Positions 1 through 6,107 of a stretch of 10,122 nt of DNA are shown one piece after another. This DNA is from Nitriliruptoraceae bacterium (GTDB lineage: Bacteria > Actinomycetota > Nitriliruptoria > Nitriliruptorales > Nitriliruptoraceae): NCBI GenBank assembly GCA_007117945.1, contig SKTN01000065.1:1-10122 (forward strand), read 5' to 3'. Both the position numbers and the translations under genes were made by a program. Each line of letters begins with the position of its first letter. The first letter of the stretch is position 1. Below the pieces are notes generated by a model that was given only the letters and a program-made list of their open reading frames with translations, was not told where the DNA came from and searched no databases.

Positions 1-640
1 AGGTGTCGCCCCGGCCGTTGCCGGCCACGGACGCGCCCGGCGCGTCGATGCCGACGAAGCGGCCGTCGAGCTCCATCGACAACGACCCCACGAAGGGCAC
101 GGCGACGTCGATGGTCTCTGTCCGCCGCTGGTTGCGGCCGTCGCGGTACTCCACCTCGACGGGTTCGGCGGTGGTGTTGCGTGCGGTGAAGCTCACCTCG
201 AGCTCGCCGCTCTGGCCCACGACATCGCCGGGTTCGACCTCCTGACCATCCAGCCGGTAGGCGACGTCGAGCTCGATCGGTGCCGGGTCACGGTGGTCAG
301 CGACCGTGCGCGCGCTCGCGCCGTCGGCGGTGGCGGCCACGTTGAACAGGACCTGGTCACCGTCCACCTGTGGACGACCGAAGCCATCGAGGTTGCGCAG
401 CCCGCGTGTGGACTGCCCCGGCAGGGCGACGGTGACATCGCCATCGCCCTGGACCGTCAGCTGGGTGAAGATCCGGGCGGCGGTCACCTCGCCGGAGGCG
501 TCCATCTCCGTGCGGACGGACTGTCGGTGGGTGATGGCGCTGGCATCGCCGCTCTGGGCGAGCACGGGCACCGAGGCCATGGGGACCAGGAGCAGCAGGA
601 CGACGAACAGGCTGGTCAGCGACAACAGTCGGCGGTTCAT
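1..640 (-). CDS. Secreted or cell-surface protein of unknown function, N-terminal part
   Basis: The gene begins at the ATG at 640 and runs off the left edge, leaving 213 complete codons of its N-terminal part. Residues 1-28 form a clear signal peptide: N-terminal Arg residues, a Leu/Val-rich core (LTSLFVVLLLLVPMA), and a V-L-A site before Gln-Ser. The mature part is hydrophilic and rich in short beta-like stretches such as IELDVAYRLDG and LEVSFTARNT, which suggests extracellular beta-sandwich modules. No catalytic motif is visible. A GAGGAGG ribosome site lies about 7 bases upstream of the ATG. The ATG overlaps the stop of the preceding membrane gene (ATGA), so the two are probably translationally coupled and may work together at the envelope. 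I do not recognise the family with certainty. The missing C-terminus, which could carry a membrane anchor, would be needed to name it. Confidence 0.85.
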   Translation of the reverse strand, partial: MNRRLLSLTSLFVVLLLLVPMASVPVLAQSGDASAITHRQSVRTEMDASGEVTAARIFTQLTVQGDGDVTVALPGQSTRGLRNLDGFGRPQVDGDQVLFNVAATADGASARTVADHRDPAPIELDVAYRLDGQEVEPGDVVGQSGELEVSFTARNTTAEPVEVEYRDGRNQRRTETIDVAVPFVGSLSMELDGRFVGIDAPGASVAGNGRGDT

Positions 641-1176
641 CGTGCGCCCTCCTCGATCAGCAGTGCAGGTGGCTCCTGGTGGTCGTGTCCGTCTGGTGGA
701 GGCGGCGCGATCATCTCGGCGACGGCGGCGATGGTCAGCCCGATCCCGCCGGCGAGCAGCACGGTGAGGAGTGCGACCGGTGACTCGGAGAGGAACAGGG
801 TCGGGTTGGCGTCGTAGAGCGGCCAGTAGTAGCCGGTGAAGGCGGCGTAGCCGGCGAGCCCGGCCCACAGCGGCACGACGTCGCGTGTGAGTGCGGCGAC
901 CGCAGCGACGATCCCGACGCCGACGAGGACACCGAGGGCCGTGCCCAAGGGGGTCTGGGGGAGGACACCGGCACCCAGTGCCAGCGTGATCCAGGCGGCC
1001 AGCGTGCCGACCACGAACGCCCCGATCCTGCCCAGCGAGACGATCCCGCCGGCGAGACCGACGGCGACCGCGAGCAGCACGGGCCAGATGTTGGTGATGC
1101 CCAGGGTGTCCCCGATCGCCGCCATGAAGGCTGCAGCCAGGGTCACGACGGCACCGATGAGCGCAGAACGAGCCAT
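637..1176 (-). CDS. Multi-pass integral membrane protein, unknown function
   Basis: This predicted 179-residue protein is mostly hydrophobic, with about five or six membrane segments. Their approximate contents are ALIGAVVTLAAAFMAAIG, WPVLLAVAVGLAGGIV, IGAFVVGTLAAWITLALGAG, LGVLVGVGIVAAVAAL, the segment around PLWAGLAGYAAFTGYYW, and ALLTVLLAGGIGLTIAAVA. The C-terminus is a short polar tail with Pro, His and acidic residues. I chose the ATG at 1176 because GGGAGG sits about 4 bases upstream. The frame stays open to 1269, but the extra residues look like translated leader. The stop overlaps the start of the next gene by four bases, so the two form an operon. The protein may hold or assist the downstream secreted protein, but that is inference from position only. 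No known family is recognised. Confidence 0.85.
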   Translation of the reverse strand: MARSALIGAVVTLAAAFMAAIGDTLGITNIWPVLLAVAVGLAGGIVSLGRIGAFVVGTLAAWITLALGAGVLPQTPLGTALGVLVGVGIVAAVAALTRDVVPLWAGLAGYAAFTGYYWPLYDANPTLFLSESPVALLTVLLAGGIGLTIAAVAEMIAPPPPDGHDHQEPPALLIEEGAR

Positions 1177-1284
1177 GATCCTCCCACCGTGGAGAGGCGA
1201 GGGCCGCGGCGTGACCGCCCCCTCGCCGTCCTGTAGCGACACAGCAGCCGCTGCGGCGCCCCAACTCACGTACTAGGGGAATAA

Positions 1285-1306
1285 CGCCGTATCTCCCGAT
1301 ACGGCG
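1285..1306. promoter_or_regulatory. Perfect 9-bp inverted repeat in a divergent intergenic region
   Basis: CGCCGTATC (1285-1293) and GATACGGCG (1298-1306) are exact reverse complements separated by TCCC. The element lies about 110 bases upstream of the minus-strand membrane gene and about 70-90 bases upstream of the plus-strand gene starts. It is therefore placed to act as an operator for either or both. It has no U-tract on either side, which argues against a terminator. The cognate regulator is unknown. Confidence 0.55.
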
Positions 1307-1336
1307 GAACGCCCCACCTCTCCCGAAAGGACGACT

Positions 1337-1423
1337 ATGCCACTTCGTCGCCGGATCCTGAAGCCCAGAGGCACAGGTGACGCGGAGTTTCGCTCACGGC
1401 AACCAAGCGATCACGGTGCGTGA
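1337..1423 (+). CDS. Possible 28-residue leader ORF upstream of the DUF998 gene
   Basis: An ATG at 1337 has a good ribosome site (AAAGGA, 5 bases upstream) and opens a 28-codon frame beginning MPLRRRILKPRG and ending at TGA 1421-1423. It overlaps the GTG start of the DUF998 gene (1377) in another frame. It could be a translated leader that feeds or attenuates ribosomes onto the downstream gene, or it may mean nothing. The peptide is basic and has no recognisable family. Only the ribosome site and position support it. Confidence 0.25.
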   Translation: MPLRRRILKPRGTGDAEFRSRQPSDHGA

Positions 1424-2189
1424 TGCAGATGCCGGTCCTGACTTGCCCCACGGCGGGGGTTCCGCCAGCATCCGGCCCATGGCGCACCCGACCCGCAGCA
1501 TGAGGCCCACCTTCTCCCCGCGAACACGGCGCTCCGAGTTGGATGCGACCGGCTGGGCGCTACCGGCTCCTGCGTGGGTACGAGCGGTGCTGTGGGGCAG
1601 CCTGGTCGCGGTGGTGTCCTACGTGGGCGGCTGGGCCGTCGCCGGGCAGCTACGGCCGGGCTACGACCCCCGACAGCAGGCGATCAGCGAGCTGTTCGAG
1701 CTCGGCGCCCCGTGGGCCTCCCGCGGGCTGCTGGTCGCCAGCCTGCTGCTGTCGGGGGTCGCCTTCCTGGCCCTGTCGCCGGCCCTGCACCGCACCCTGC
1801 CCGGCCGGGGCCTGGCTGGCCCACTGCTCGTGGCGATCGCCGGTGTCGGGACCCTCGGTGTGGTCGCCGCGCCCTGTACCCCCGGCTGCCCCGGGGCGGA
1901 GAGCTCCACCGTGGACCTGTGGCACTCCATCACCGCCGGCGCCGGCTACACCGCACTGGCCGCGGCGCCGCTGGCCTTCGCGTGGCGGTTGCGGCAGGTC
2001 GAGCCGGTCCTGGCGCGCTGGTCGGCCCTGATCGGTGGGATCTCCGCAGCCCTGTTCGCCGTGCACACCCTCGATCTCGGCCTGCTGGACGAGGGTGTCG
2101 GGCAGCGGGTGTTCAACACCGTGGCCGACGCGTGGTACGTGCTCGTCGTGGTCTGGATCCTGGCACGGCACGCGCGGGCCACCCGGTGA
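1377..2189 (+). CDS. DUF998 family integral membrane protein
   Basis: The predicted 270-residue protein has a polar N-terminal stretch of about 65 residues and then six likely membrane helices (near residues 68-90, 116-136, 148-165, 185-204, 214-231 and 246-263). The order of features fits DUF998: a loop with GYDPRQQAISELFELGAPWA after helix 1, then P-C-T-P-G-C-P-G (166-173) and an S-T-V-D-L-W-H-S-I segment (177-185) before helix 4. The molecular function of DUF998 is not established. The start is uncertain. GTG 1377 has AGAGG 5 bases upstream and is preferred. ATG 1479 and ATG 1500 are in frame, would remove mostly residues outside the membrane domain, and lack a clear ribosome site. The gene converges on the MFS gene, with about 100 bases between them. 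Confidence 0.85.
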   Translation: MTRSFAHGNQAITVRDADAGPDLPHGGGSASIRPMAHPTRSMRPTFSPRTRRSELDATGWALPAPAWVRAVLWGSLVAVVSYVGGWAVAGQLRPGYDPRQQAISELFELGAPWASRGLLVASLLLSGVAFLALSPALHRTLPGRGLAGPLLVAIAGVGTLGVVAAPCTPGCPGAESSTVDLWHSITAGAGYTALAAAPLAFAWRLRQVEPVLARWSALIGGISAALFAVHTLDLGLLDEGVGQRVFNTVADAWYVLVVVWILARHARATR

Positions 2190-2294
2190 CGGGCACCGGC
2201 ACACCCGGCCCCTGATGCCAGGAGGTGCCGGCACCCGGACCGCGGTCCCGAGCAGGTCGCCTTCGTCCTCGCCGTCGTGCTCACCTGCTGACCG

Positions 2295-3464
2295 TCACCC
2301 GGGCGGTGCCGTGGGAGCCTCGCGCAGGCGGCGCGTCGACAGCACCCCGATGAGGACACCGACCCCGAGGAAGGCTGCACGCAGCCCCACGGTGTCGGCC
2401 AGCACTCCGATCGTGGGCGGCCCCGTGAGGAAGGCGACGTAGCCGAAGGCGTGGACCGCGGCGACCCCCTCGCCGGCGGTCCGACCGAGGCGCCCCGCGC
2501 TGGCGAAGGCCAGGGGCACCAGGGGACCCACCCCGAGGCCCACCAGCAGGAAGCCCAGCACCCCGGCGCTGAGCAGCGGCACGGTCCCCAGCAGCAGGAA
2601 GCCGAGGGCCGCCAGGATCCCGCCGGCACGGATCACCGCCCGGCGACCGAAGCGCGCCACCAACCGGTCACCCGTCAACCGGGCGATGACCATGCCCGAG
2701 GTGTGTGCGACGAGCCCCCAGCCGATGCGCCCGCCCACGACACCGACGGTGTCGCGCAGGTGGATGCCGGCCCAGTGCCCGGCGGTGGACTCCCCGAGGA
2801 TCGAGGCGAAGGCGACCAGCGCCAGGGGGAACAGCGGACCGCGCGGGAAGGAGAAGCGCAGGGGCTCCCTGGTCGTGGTGCGATCGTCGATCGACAGCCT
2901 GCCGAGGCTGAGCGCGCCGAGGGTCGCCGTGACCAGACCGATCGCCGCGAGGTGCAGGGCGACGGGGGTGTCGCGCGCGATCGCGATCGTGCCGCCCAGC
3001 GCCCCCAGCAGCGTGCCGACGCTCCACGCCGCGTGCATACCGATCAGGATCGACCGTCCGTACACACGCTCCACCCCGACCCCCTGGGCGTTCATCGCGA
3101 CGTCCATGGAGGCGACAGCGAGCCCGAGCAGGACCAGGACCAGCGCGAGCGCGAGTGGACCACCCGCCAGGCCGGCGACGGGCAGCAGCGGCGCTGCGGC
3201 CGCCAGCCCGAACTGCAGCAGCCGTCGGCTCCCCGTCCGCGGGATCACACGTCCGGCGAGCAGGATCCCGCTGACCACCCCGACGGGCAGCGCGGACAGC
3301 ACCACGCCCAGCAGGGACGGCGCCATGCCCAGATCCTGCTGCAAGGAGGGCACCCGCGAGAGGAACGACGCGAGGGTCAGGCCGCTGGCCAGGAAGGGTG
3401 CGAGCAGGGCCCGGCGCGCCCTGCTGGCGGCAGGATCGATGTCGCCGATCGGTCCCTCGGTCAC
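2295..3464 (-). CDS. MFS transporter, YbjJ-like
   Basis: This 389-residue protein has the length and roughly 12-helix hydrophobicity of a major facilitator superfamily permease. After helix 2 there is a G-R-x3-R-x-G-S-R-R loop (71-81), a variant of the MFS signature between helices 2 and 3. A D-V-A-M-N-A-Q-G-V-G-V-E-R segment (121-133) followed by H-A-A-W-S-V-G (144-150) resembles the YbjJ-type subgroup. The substrate cannot be told from sequence. The start is the GTG at 3464, preceded by GGGAG at about 8 bases. A perfect palindrome at 3479-3495 lies 14 bases upstream of the start codon, so the gene is probably repressor-controlled. No regulator gene is adjacent. The gene is monocistronic here, facing DUF998 at its 3' end. 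Confidence 0.9.
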   Translation of the reverse strand: MTEGPIGDIDPAASRARRALLAPFLASGLTLASFLSRVPSLQQDLGMAPSLLGVVLSALPVGVVSGILLAGRVIPRTGSRRLLQFGLAAAAPLLPVAGLAGGPLALALVLVLLGLAVASMDVAMNAQGVGVERVYGRSILIGMHAAWSVGTLLGALGGTIAIARDTPVALHLAAIGLVTATLGALSLGRLSIDDRTTTREPLRFSFPRGPLFPLALVAFASILGESTAGHWAGIHLRDTVGVVGGRIGWGLVAHTSGMVIARLTGDRLVARFGRRAVIRAGGILAALGFLLLGTVPLLSAGVLGFLLVGLGVGPLVPLAFASAGRLGRTAGEGVAAVHAFGYVAFLTGPPTIGVLADTVGLRAAFLGVGVLIGVLSTRRLREAPTAPPG

Positions 3465-3478
3465 CTACCGCGCTCCCG

Positions 3479-3495
3479 TGTGCTCTGAGAGCACA
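3479..3495. promoter_or_regulatory. Perfect 17-bp palindromic operator candidate before the MFS gene
   Basis: TGTGCTCT-G-AGAGCACA is an exact 8-1-8 palindrome. It sits between the MFS start codon (3464) and any promoter further upstream on the minus strand, where a bound dimeric repressor would block transcription or elongation. The spacing is typical of autonomous drug or metabolite exporter control, but no regulator is encoded next to it. Confidence 0.6.
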
Positions 3496-3966
3496 GCCTG
3501 GCAGCCCCCGGCCCTCGGTGCACACGCCCGGCCGTCCTGACCGGGAGTGGAGGGCTGTGCCGAGCAGGTCTCACCTTCAAGTGCACCTCCCGGTCGTGGT
3601 CCCACCGCGGTGCGAGGGGTTGCCGCCGGCGTTGTTGCCGCAGCTCACAGGCGCCACCCAGCTGCGGCGTCATCGTCCGAGATCACCCTCCCATGGCCAC
3701 AGCACGCGCTACTGCCGGCTCTCTCGGCATCAGCTCGATATCGCATCGAGGGCTTGCTCCATCCCTGAAGTGCAGATCGAGGTGTTGCCGTTCCAGCGGG
3801 TCTGCGCGGCCAGCGGCCCAACGTGATCCGCAGGCCGCAGCGGCAGGTCTTGATGTCAAGTAGAGGGTTCTTGACGCTGTCGGTCGTGGGTGCACCCGGT
3901 GCGTGAGCCCGGTCTTGACAACCTGGCTGCGGTCCGCATGGTGGAGGGCCCGACGCAAGGCGCACC
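3496..3966. other. Gene-poor intergenic stretch upstream of the methyltransferase
   Basis: About 470 bases hold no coding region I can defend. Short frames exist on both strands, but none resembles a known family or has a convincing ribosome site. The part from about 3690 to 3880 looks richer in A and T than the neighbouring genes. Toward the methyltransferase there are three CTTGA boxes (3849, 3870 and 3914), a CTTGA-TG-TCAAG dyad (3849-3860) and a GGGTGCACCC palindrome (3888-3897). The right half therefore looks like a regulatory region. The left half may be decayed sequence. Confidence 0.5.
3915..3942 (+). promoter_or_regulatory. Candidate sigma-70-type promoter for the methyltransferase
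   Basis: A perfect TTGACA (3915-3920) is followed after 16 bases by CATGGT (3937-3942), which keeps the A at -10 position 2 and the T at position 6. The start codon is 24 bases downstream. The -10 match is weak, so this is a suggestion only. Confidence 0.35.
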
Positions 3967-4746
3967 ATGCACGAACGGACCCTGGTGGACGTCGACCGCC
4001 TGCGCAGCGAGGTGCAGGAGCACTACGCCGAGGTGGCGTACGACCCGCACGGCGAGTTCCACTTCCACACCGGTCGTCGGGCCACCGACCGCCTCGGGTA
4101 CGGACCGGAGCTGCTCGAAGGGTTCACCGAGCCGTGCGTCGAGGCCTTCGCTGGCGTCGCCAACCCCTTCAGTTGGGGGTTGCCCGCACCTGGCGAGCGC
4201 GTCATCGACATCGGTTCCGGCGGTGGTCTGGATGCACTGGTCGCCGCCCGAGCCGTCGCGCCCGGGGGACAGGTGGTCGGGGTCGACATGACGCCCGCGA
4301 TGCTGGAACGCGCCAGGCGCAACGCGGCGGCCGCCGGCATCGACAACGTGGAGTTCCATCAGGGCTTCGCGGAGGAGTTGCCGGTCCCCGACGGCTGGGC
4401 GGACGTGGTGATCTCCAACGGGGTGCTGAACCTCGTACCGGACAAGGTCGCGGCCTACGAGGAGATCATGCGCGCCCTGCGGCCCGGCGGCCGGATCCAG
4501 ATCGCTGACGTCTGCGTGGAGGTGGAGGTCCCCGAGGAGGCACGCCGGGACATCGACCTCTGGAAGGGCTGAATCGCCGGTGCCCTGCCGTGTGCAGGGT
4601 GGCAGACGGTGATCGAGGCCGTCGGACTGCGTGACCTGCGGTTCGGGGAACCCATCGACACCTACGGTGGAGCGCCAGGGGAGGGCAACGCCCGGACCTT
4701 CGGGGTCCAGGGCTACGCCTTCACCGCGACCAAGCCGGGGGAGTGA
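3967..4746 (+). CDS. Selenocysteine-containing SAM-dependent methyltransferase, ArsM/UbiE-like
   Basis: The 259-residue product is a class I methyltransferase that would transfer a methyl group from S-adenosylmethionine in the cytosol. An N-terminal FHFHTGRRATDRLGYG segment (31-46) is followed by the SAM-binding V-I-D-I-G-S-G-G-G (79-87), the acidic V-V-G-V-D (103-107), A-D-V-V-I-S-N-G-V-L-N-L (145-156) and L-R-P-G-G-R-I-Q-I-A-D-V (171-182). The TGA at 4570-4572 (residue 202) is read as selenocysteine. The frame continues I-A-G-A-L, then W-Q-T-V-I-E-A-V-G-L, D-T-Y-G-G-A and N-A-R-T-F-G-V-Q-G-Y-A-F, to TGA 4744-4746. As I recall relatives, a Cys precedes I-A-G-A, and ArsM enzymes use the matching Cys to bind As(III). 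The substrate could be arsenite, another metalloid or a small thiol-reactive molecule. Other Cys residues are C57, C183 and C209. The start ATG has AAGG 6 bases upstream. The alternative is a nonsense mutant, but the tail shows no decay. Confidence 0.85.
4570..4613 (+). promoter_or_regulatory. In-frame UGA (Sec codon) with bacterial SECIS-like hairpin
   Basis: Immediately after UGA 4570-4572, AUCGCCG (4573-4579) pairs with CGGUGAU (4607-4613), seven pairs with one G-U. GU and GGCAGA form an internal loop. GCCCUGC (4582-4588) then pairs with GCAGGGU (4594-4600), seven pairs with one G-U, and closes a five-base loop CGUGU (4589-4593). Sixteen bases separate the UGA from the apical loop, and a G is among the first two loop bases. 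Both fit published bacterial SECIS models as I remember them. The element would recruit SelB with Sec-tRNA to recode the UGA. Confidence 0.75.
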
Positions 4747-4761
4747 GGGGGCCGCCCCCGG
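4735..4761 (+). terminator. GC-only hairpin at the end of the methyltransferase gene
   Basis: CCGGGGG (4735-4741), at the last codons, can pair with CCCCCGG (4755-4761). Alternatively GGGGG (4747-4751) pairs with CCCCC (4755-4759) around CCG. The structure straddles the stop codon at 4744-4746. There is no U-tract, as is common for terminator-like hairpins in GC-rich actinomycetes, so function is uncertain. Confidence 0.35.
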
Positions 4762-4823
4762 TCAGCGGGTCACTGCTCCCGGCACGGTGGATGTGGTAGA
4801 CACGGAGCACGCTGAAGGACCCG

Positions 4824-5183
4824 ATGCGGTCCGCTTCGACCTCTGTCGACCAAGGTGCTGCTCGCGTGCAGACCCTCCTCGCTGGTTCCGCCCTCGTCAT
4901 CGTCGCGGTGTTCGCCATCGCGATCGCCTCCTGGCTCCACAGCAAGGCCAGGGAGGCCGGCAGCCGTGCCGCGGACGTGAGCCTGCGTGCGCTGCAGGAG
5001 TCCCGCGTCCCGTCGGCGGGGCAGCGCGCCGCACGCGACGACAGGGAGGACGACGAGGCAGCCCTGCTGAAGGCCCAGCGTCGGCACGCTGCCGCCGCCC
5101 ACCGGTTGCAGCGGATGGCGATCGTCGCCCTGACGGTGGGGCTCCTCGGGATCCTCGGTGGGGGGATCGACGTCCTGCGGTGA
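4824..5183 (+). CDS. Small membrane protein with two predicted helices
   Basis: This 119-residue protein has a membrane segment near residues 17-38 (TLLAGSALVIVAVFAIAIAS), a charged central region of about 58 residues (40-97) rich in Arg, Ala, Glu and Asp, and a second hydrophobic segment near 97-116 (QRMAIVALTVGLLGILGGG). The middle is probably helical and lies on one side of the membrane. No family is recognised. ATG 4824 is chosen because GAAGGA sits 4 bases upstream. GTG 4866 is an in-frame alternative that would start just before the first helix. The gene lies 77 bases after the methyltransferase and ends just before the palindromic control region of merR, so it may be its own unit. No functional link to either neighbour is visible. 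Confidence 0.7.
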   Translation: MRSASTSVDQGAARVQTLLAGSALVIVAVFAIAIASWLHSKAREAGSRAADVSLRALQESRVPSAGQRAARDDREDDEAALLKAQRRHAAAAHRLQRMAIVALTVGLLGILGGGIDVLR

Positions 5184-5247
5184 GTCGCGCGACGATGTCA
5201 CCCTTGACTGTTTCAGTCAACGGTGACATCGTTACCCGTAACGCGAC
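5184..5247. promoter_or_regulatory. Nested inverted-repeat operator and promoter region of the MerR gene
   Basis: ACGATGTCACC (5192-5202) pairs exactly with GGTGACATCGT (5222-5232). Inside it TTGACTG (5204-5210) pairs with CAGTCAA (5214-5220) around TTT, with only a C-C mismatch between the two arms. GTTAC-CC-GTAAC (5231-5242) follows directly. The flanks GTCGCG (5184-5189) and CGCGAC (5242-5247) are also complementary. A plausible promoter is TTGACT (5204-5209), 17 bases, then CATCGT (5227-5232), inside the dyad. This is a probable autoregulatory operator for the MerR protein. In RNA the long dyad could also fold as a terminator-like hairpin for the small membrane gene that stops at 5183. 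Confidence 0.7.
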
Positions 5248-5271
5248 CCTGCGGCTGTCGAGGAGCCCGTG

Positions 5272-6096
5272 GTGCCCGAGGAGGCTGCCTACACCGTCGA
5301 TGAGCTCGCCGCTGCGGCAGGGCTCCCCGTCCGCACCGTCCGGCACTACCAGTCGGAGAAGCTGCTGCCTGCTCCGGAGCGTCAGGGCCGCATCGCGCTG
5401 TACAGCGCCGAGCACCTGGAGCGGTTGCAGCTGATCGCGCGCCTGCAGGACCGGGGCCTCCAACTCTCGGCCATCCGTGACGCCTTCAAGCGCATCGAGA
5501 AGGGCGAGCTGTGGCTCGATGACTGGCTGGGTGTCGGTGACGAGCTGCGCGCCCCCTGGTCCGAGGAGCGGCCCGTCGTCCTGACCGAGTCCGAGCTCGC
5601 CGACCGCGTCGCGCACCGTGCGGGCACGGTCGCAGCCCTGGTCGAGGCGGGTGTGGTCCGTCGCCAACAGGGCCTGTCCGACACCTACCTCGTGCCGTCC
5701 CCGGCCGCCCTGGACATCACCCTGGAGCTCGACCGCGCCGGCGTCGACATCGATACCGCCACGGCTGCGGCCGCCATCATGCGCAAGCACCTCGCCCGCA
5801 CCAGCGCGGAGCTCGTCGAGCACTTCCTGGCACGGGCCGGCGCCGGGTTCGCCCGTCGGGGGACCGCAGAGGACATCGCCGAGGCGCTGAAGGCGCTGCG
5901 GCCCCTGGGCGCCCGCGCCATCCAGCTGGTCTTCACCCAGGAGATCGAGCGGGCCCTGCGGGAGGCGGCCGAGCAGGGGCGGATCACGCCGTCGCCGCCC
6001 GCACCGCTGCACGACGCCGACGGGCGGTCCCGCCCGAGCGGTGAGGATGCCGTGCCGGTGACGGCGGCAGAGGACGGGTCCCCGACGACCCGCTGA
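5272..6096 (+). CDS. MerR family transcriptional regulator
   Basis: The 274-residue product starts with a winged-helix MerR DNA-binding domain: Y-T-V-D-E-L-A-A-A-A-G-L-P-V-R-T-V-R-H-Y-Q (about 7-27), then L-L-P-A-P-E-R-Q-G-R-I-A-L-Y-S (31-45) and a long helix leading to L-Q-D-R-G-L-Q-L-S-A-I-R. The C-terminal 190 residues are mostly helical and do not show the Cys pattern of metal-sensing MerR proteins, so the effector is unknown. It binds DNA as a dimer in this family. GTG 5272 is preferred over GTG 5269 because AGGAG (5261-5265) is then 6 bases away instead of 3. The palindromes at 5184-5247 are the likely autoregulatory site. The flavoprotein gene begins 11 bases after the stop, so the two are probably one operon and the regulator probably controls it. 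Confidence 0.9.
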   Translation: MPEEAAYTVDELAAAAGLPVRTVRHYQSEKLLPAPERQGRIALYSAEHLERLQLIARLQDRGLQLSAIRDAFKRIEKGELWLDDWLGVGDELRAPWSEERPVVLTESELADRVAHRAGTVAALVEAGVVRRQQGLSDTYLVPSPAALDITLELDRAGVDIDTATAAAAIMRKHLARTSAELVEHFLARAGAGFARRGTAEDIAEALKALRPLGARAIQLVFTQEIERALREAAEQGRITPSPPAPLHDADGRSRPSGEDAVPVTAAEDGSPTTR

Positions 6097-6107
6097 TCGG
6101 AACCGCC

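Noticed and set aside
1177..1269. Longer N-terminus of the minus-strand membrane protein
   Set aside because: The extra residues would be polar leader sequence, and the internal ATG at 1176 has a much better ribosome site.
2190..2294. Hairpin CCGGCAC (2196-2202) with GTGCCGG (2225-2231) between convergent genes
   Set aside because: Only seven pairs around a 22-base loop and no U-tract, too weak to call a terminator.
2451..3488. Plus-strand 345-codon open frame opposite the MFS gene
   Set aside because: Its product is Arg-, Gln- and Asp-rich low-complexity sequence, the usual shadow of a hydrophobic GC-rich gene. The MFS reading explains the region.
3645..3968. Short frames on both strands between the MFS and methyltransferase genes
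   Set aside because: No recognisable family or ribosome site. The reading frames do not show a consistent third-position G/C bias that would pick one out.
3967..4572. Methyltransferase truncated at 201 residues, or a pseudogene by nonsense mutation
   Set aside because: The downstream tail keeps its frame, codon bias and family motifs, and the stop is at a conserved Cys position followed by a SECIS-like hairpin. A sequencing error or recent mutation remains possible but explains less.
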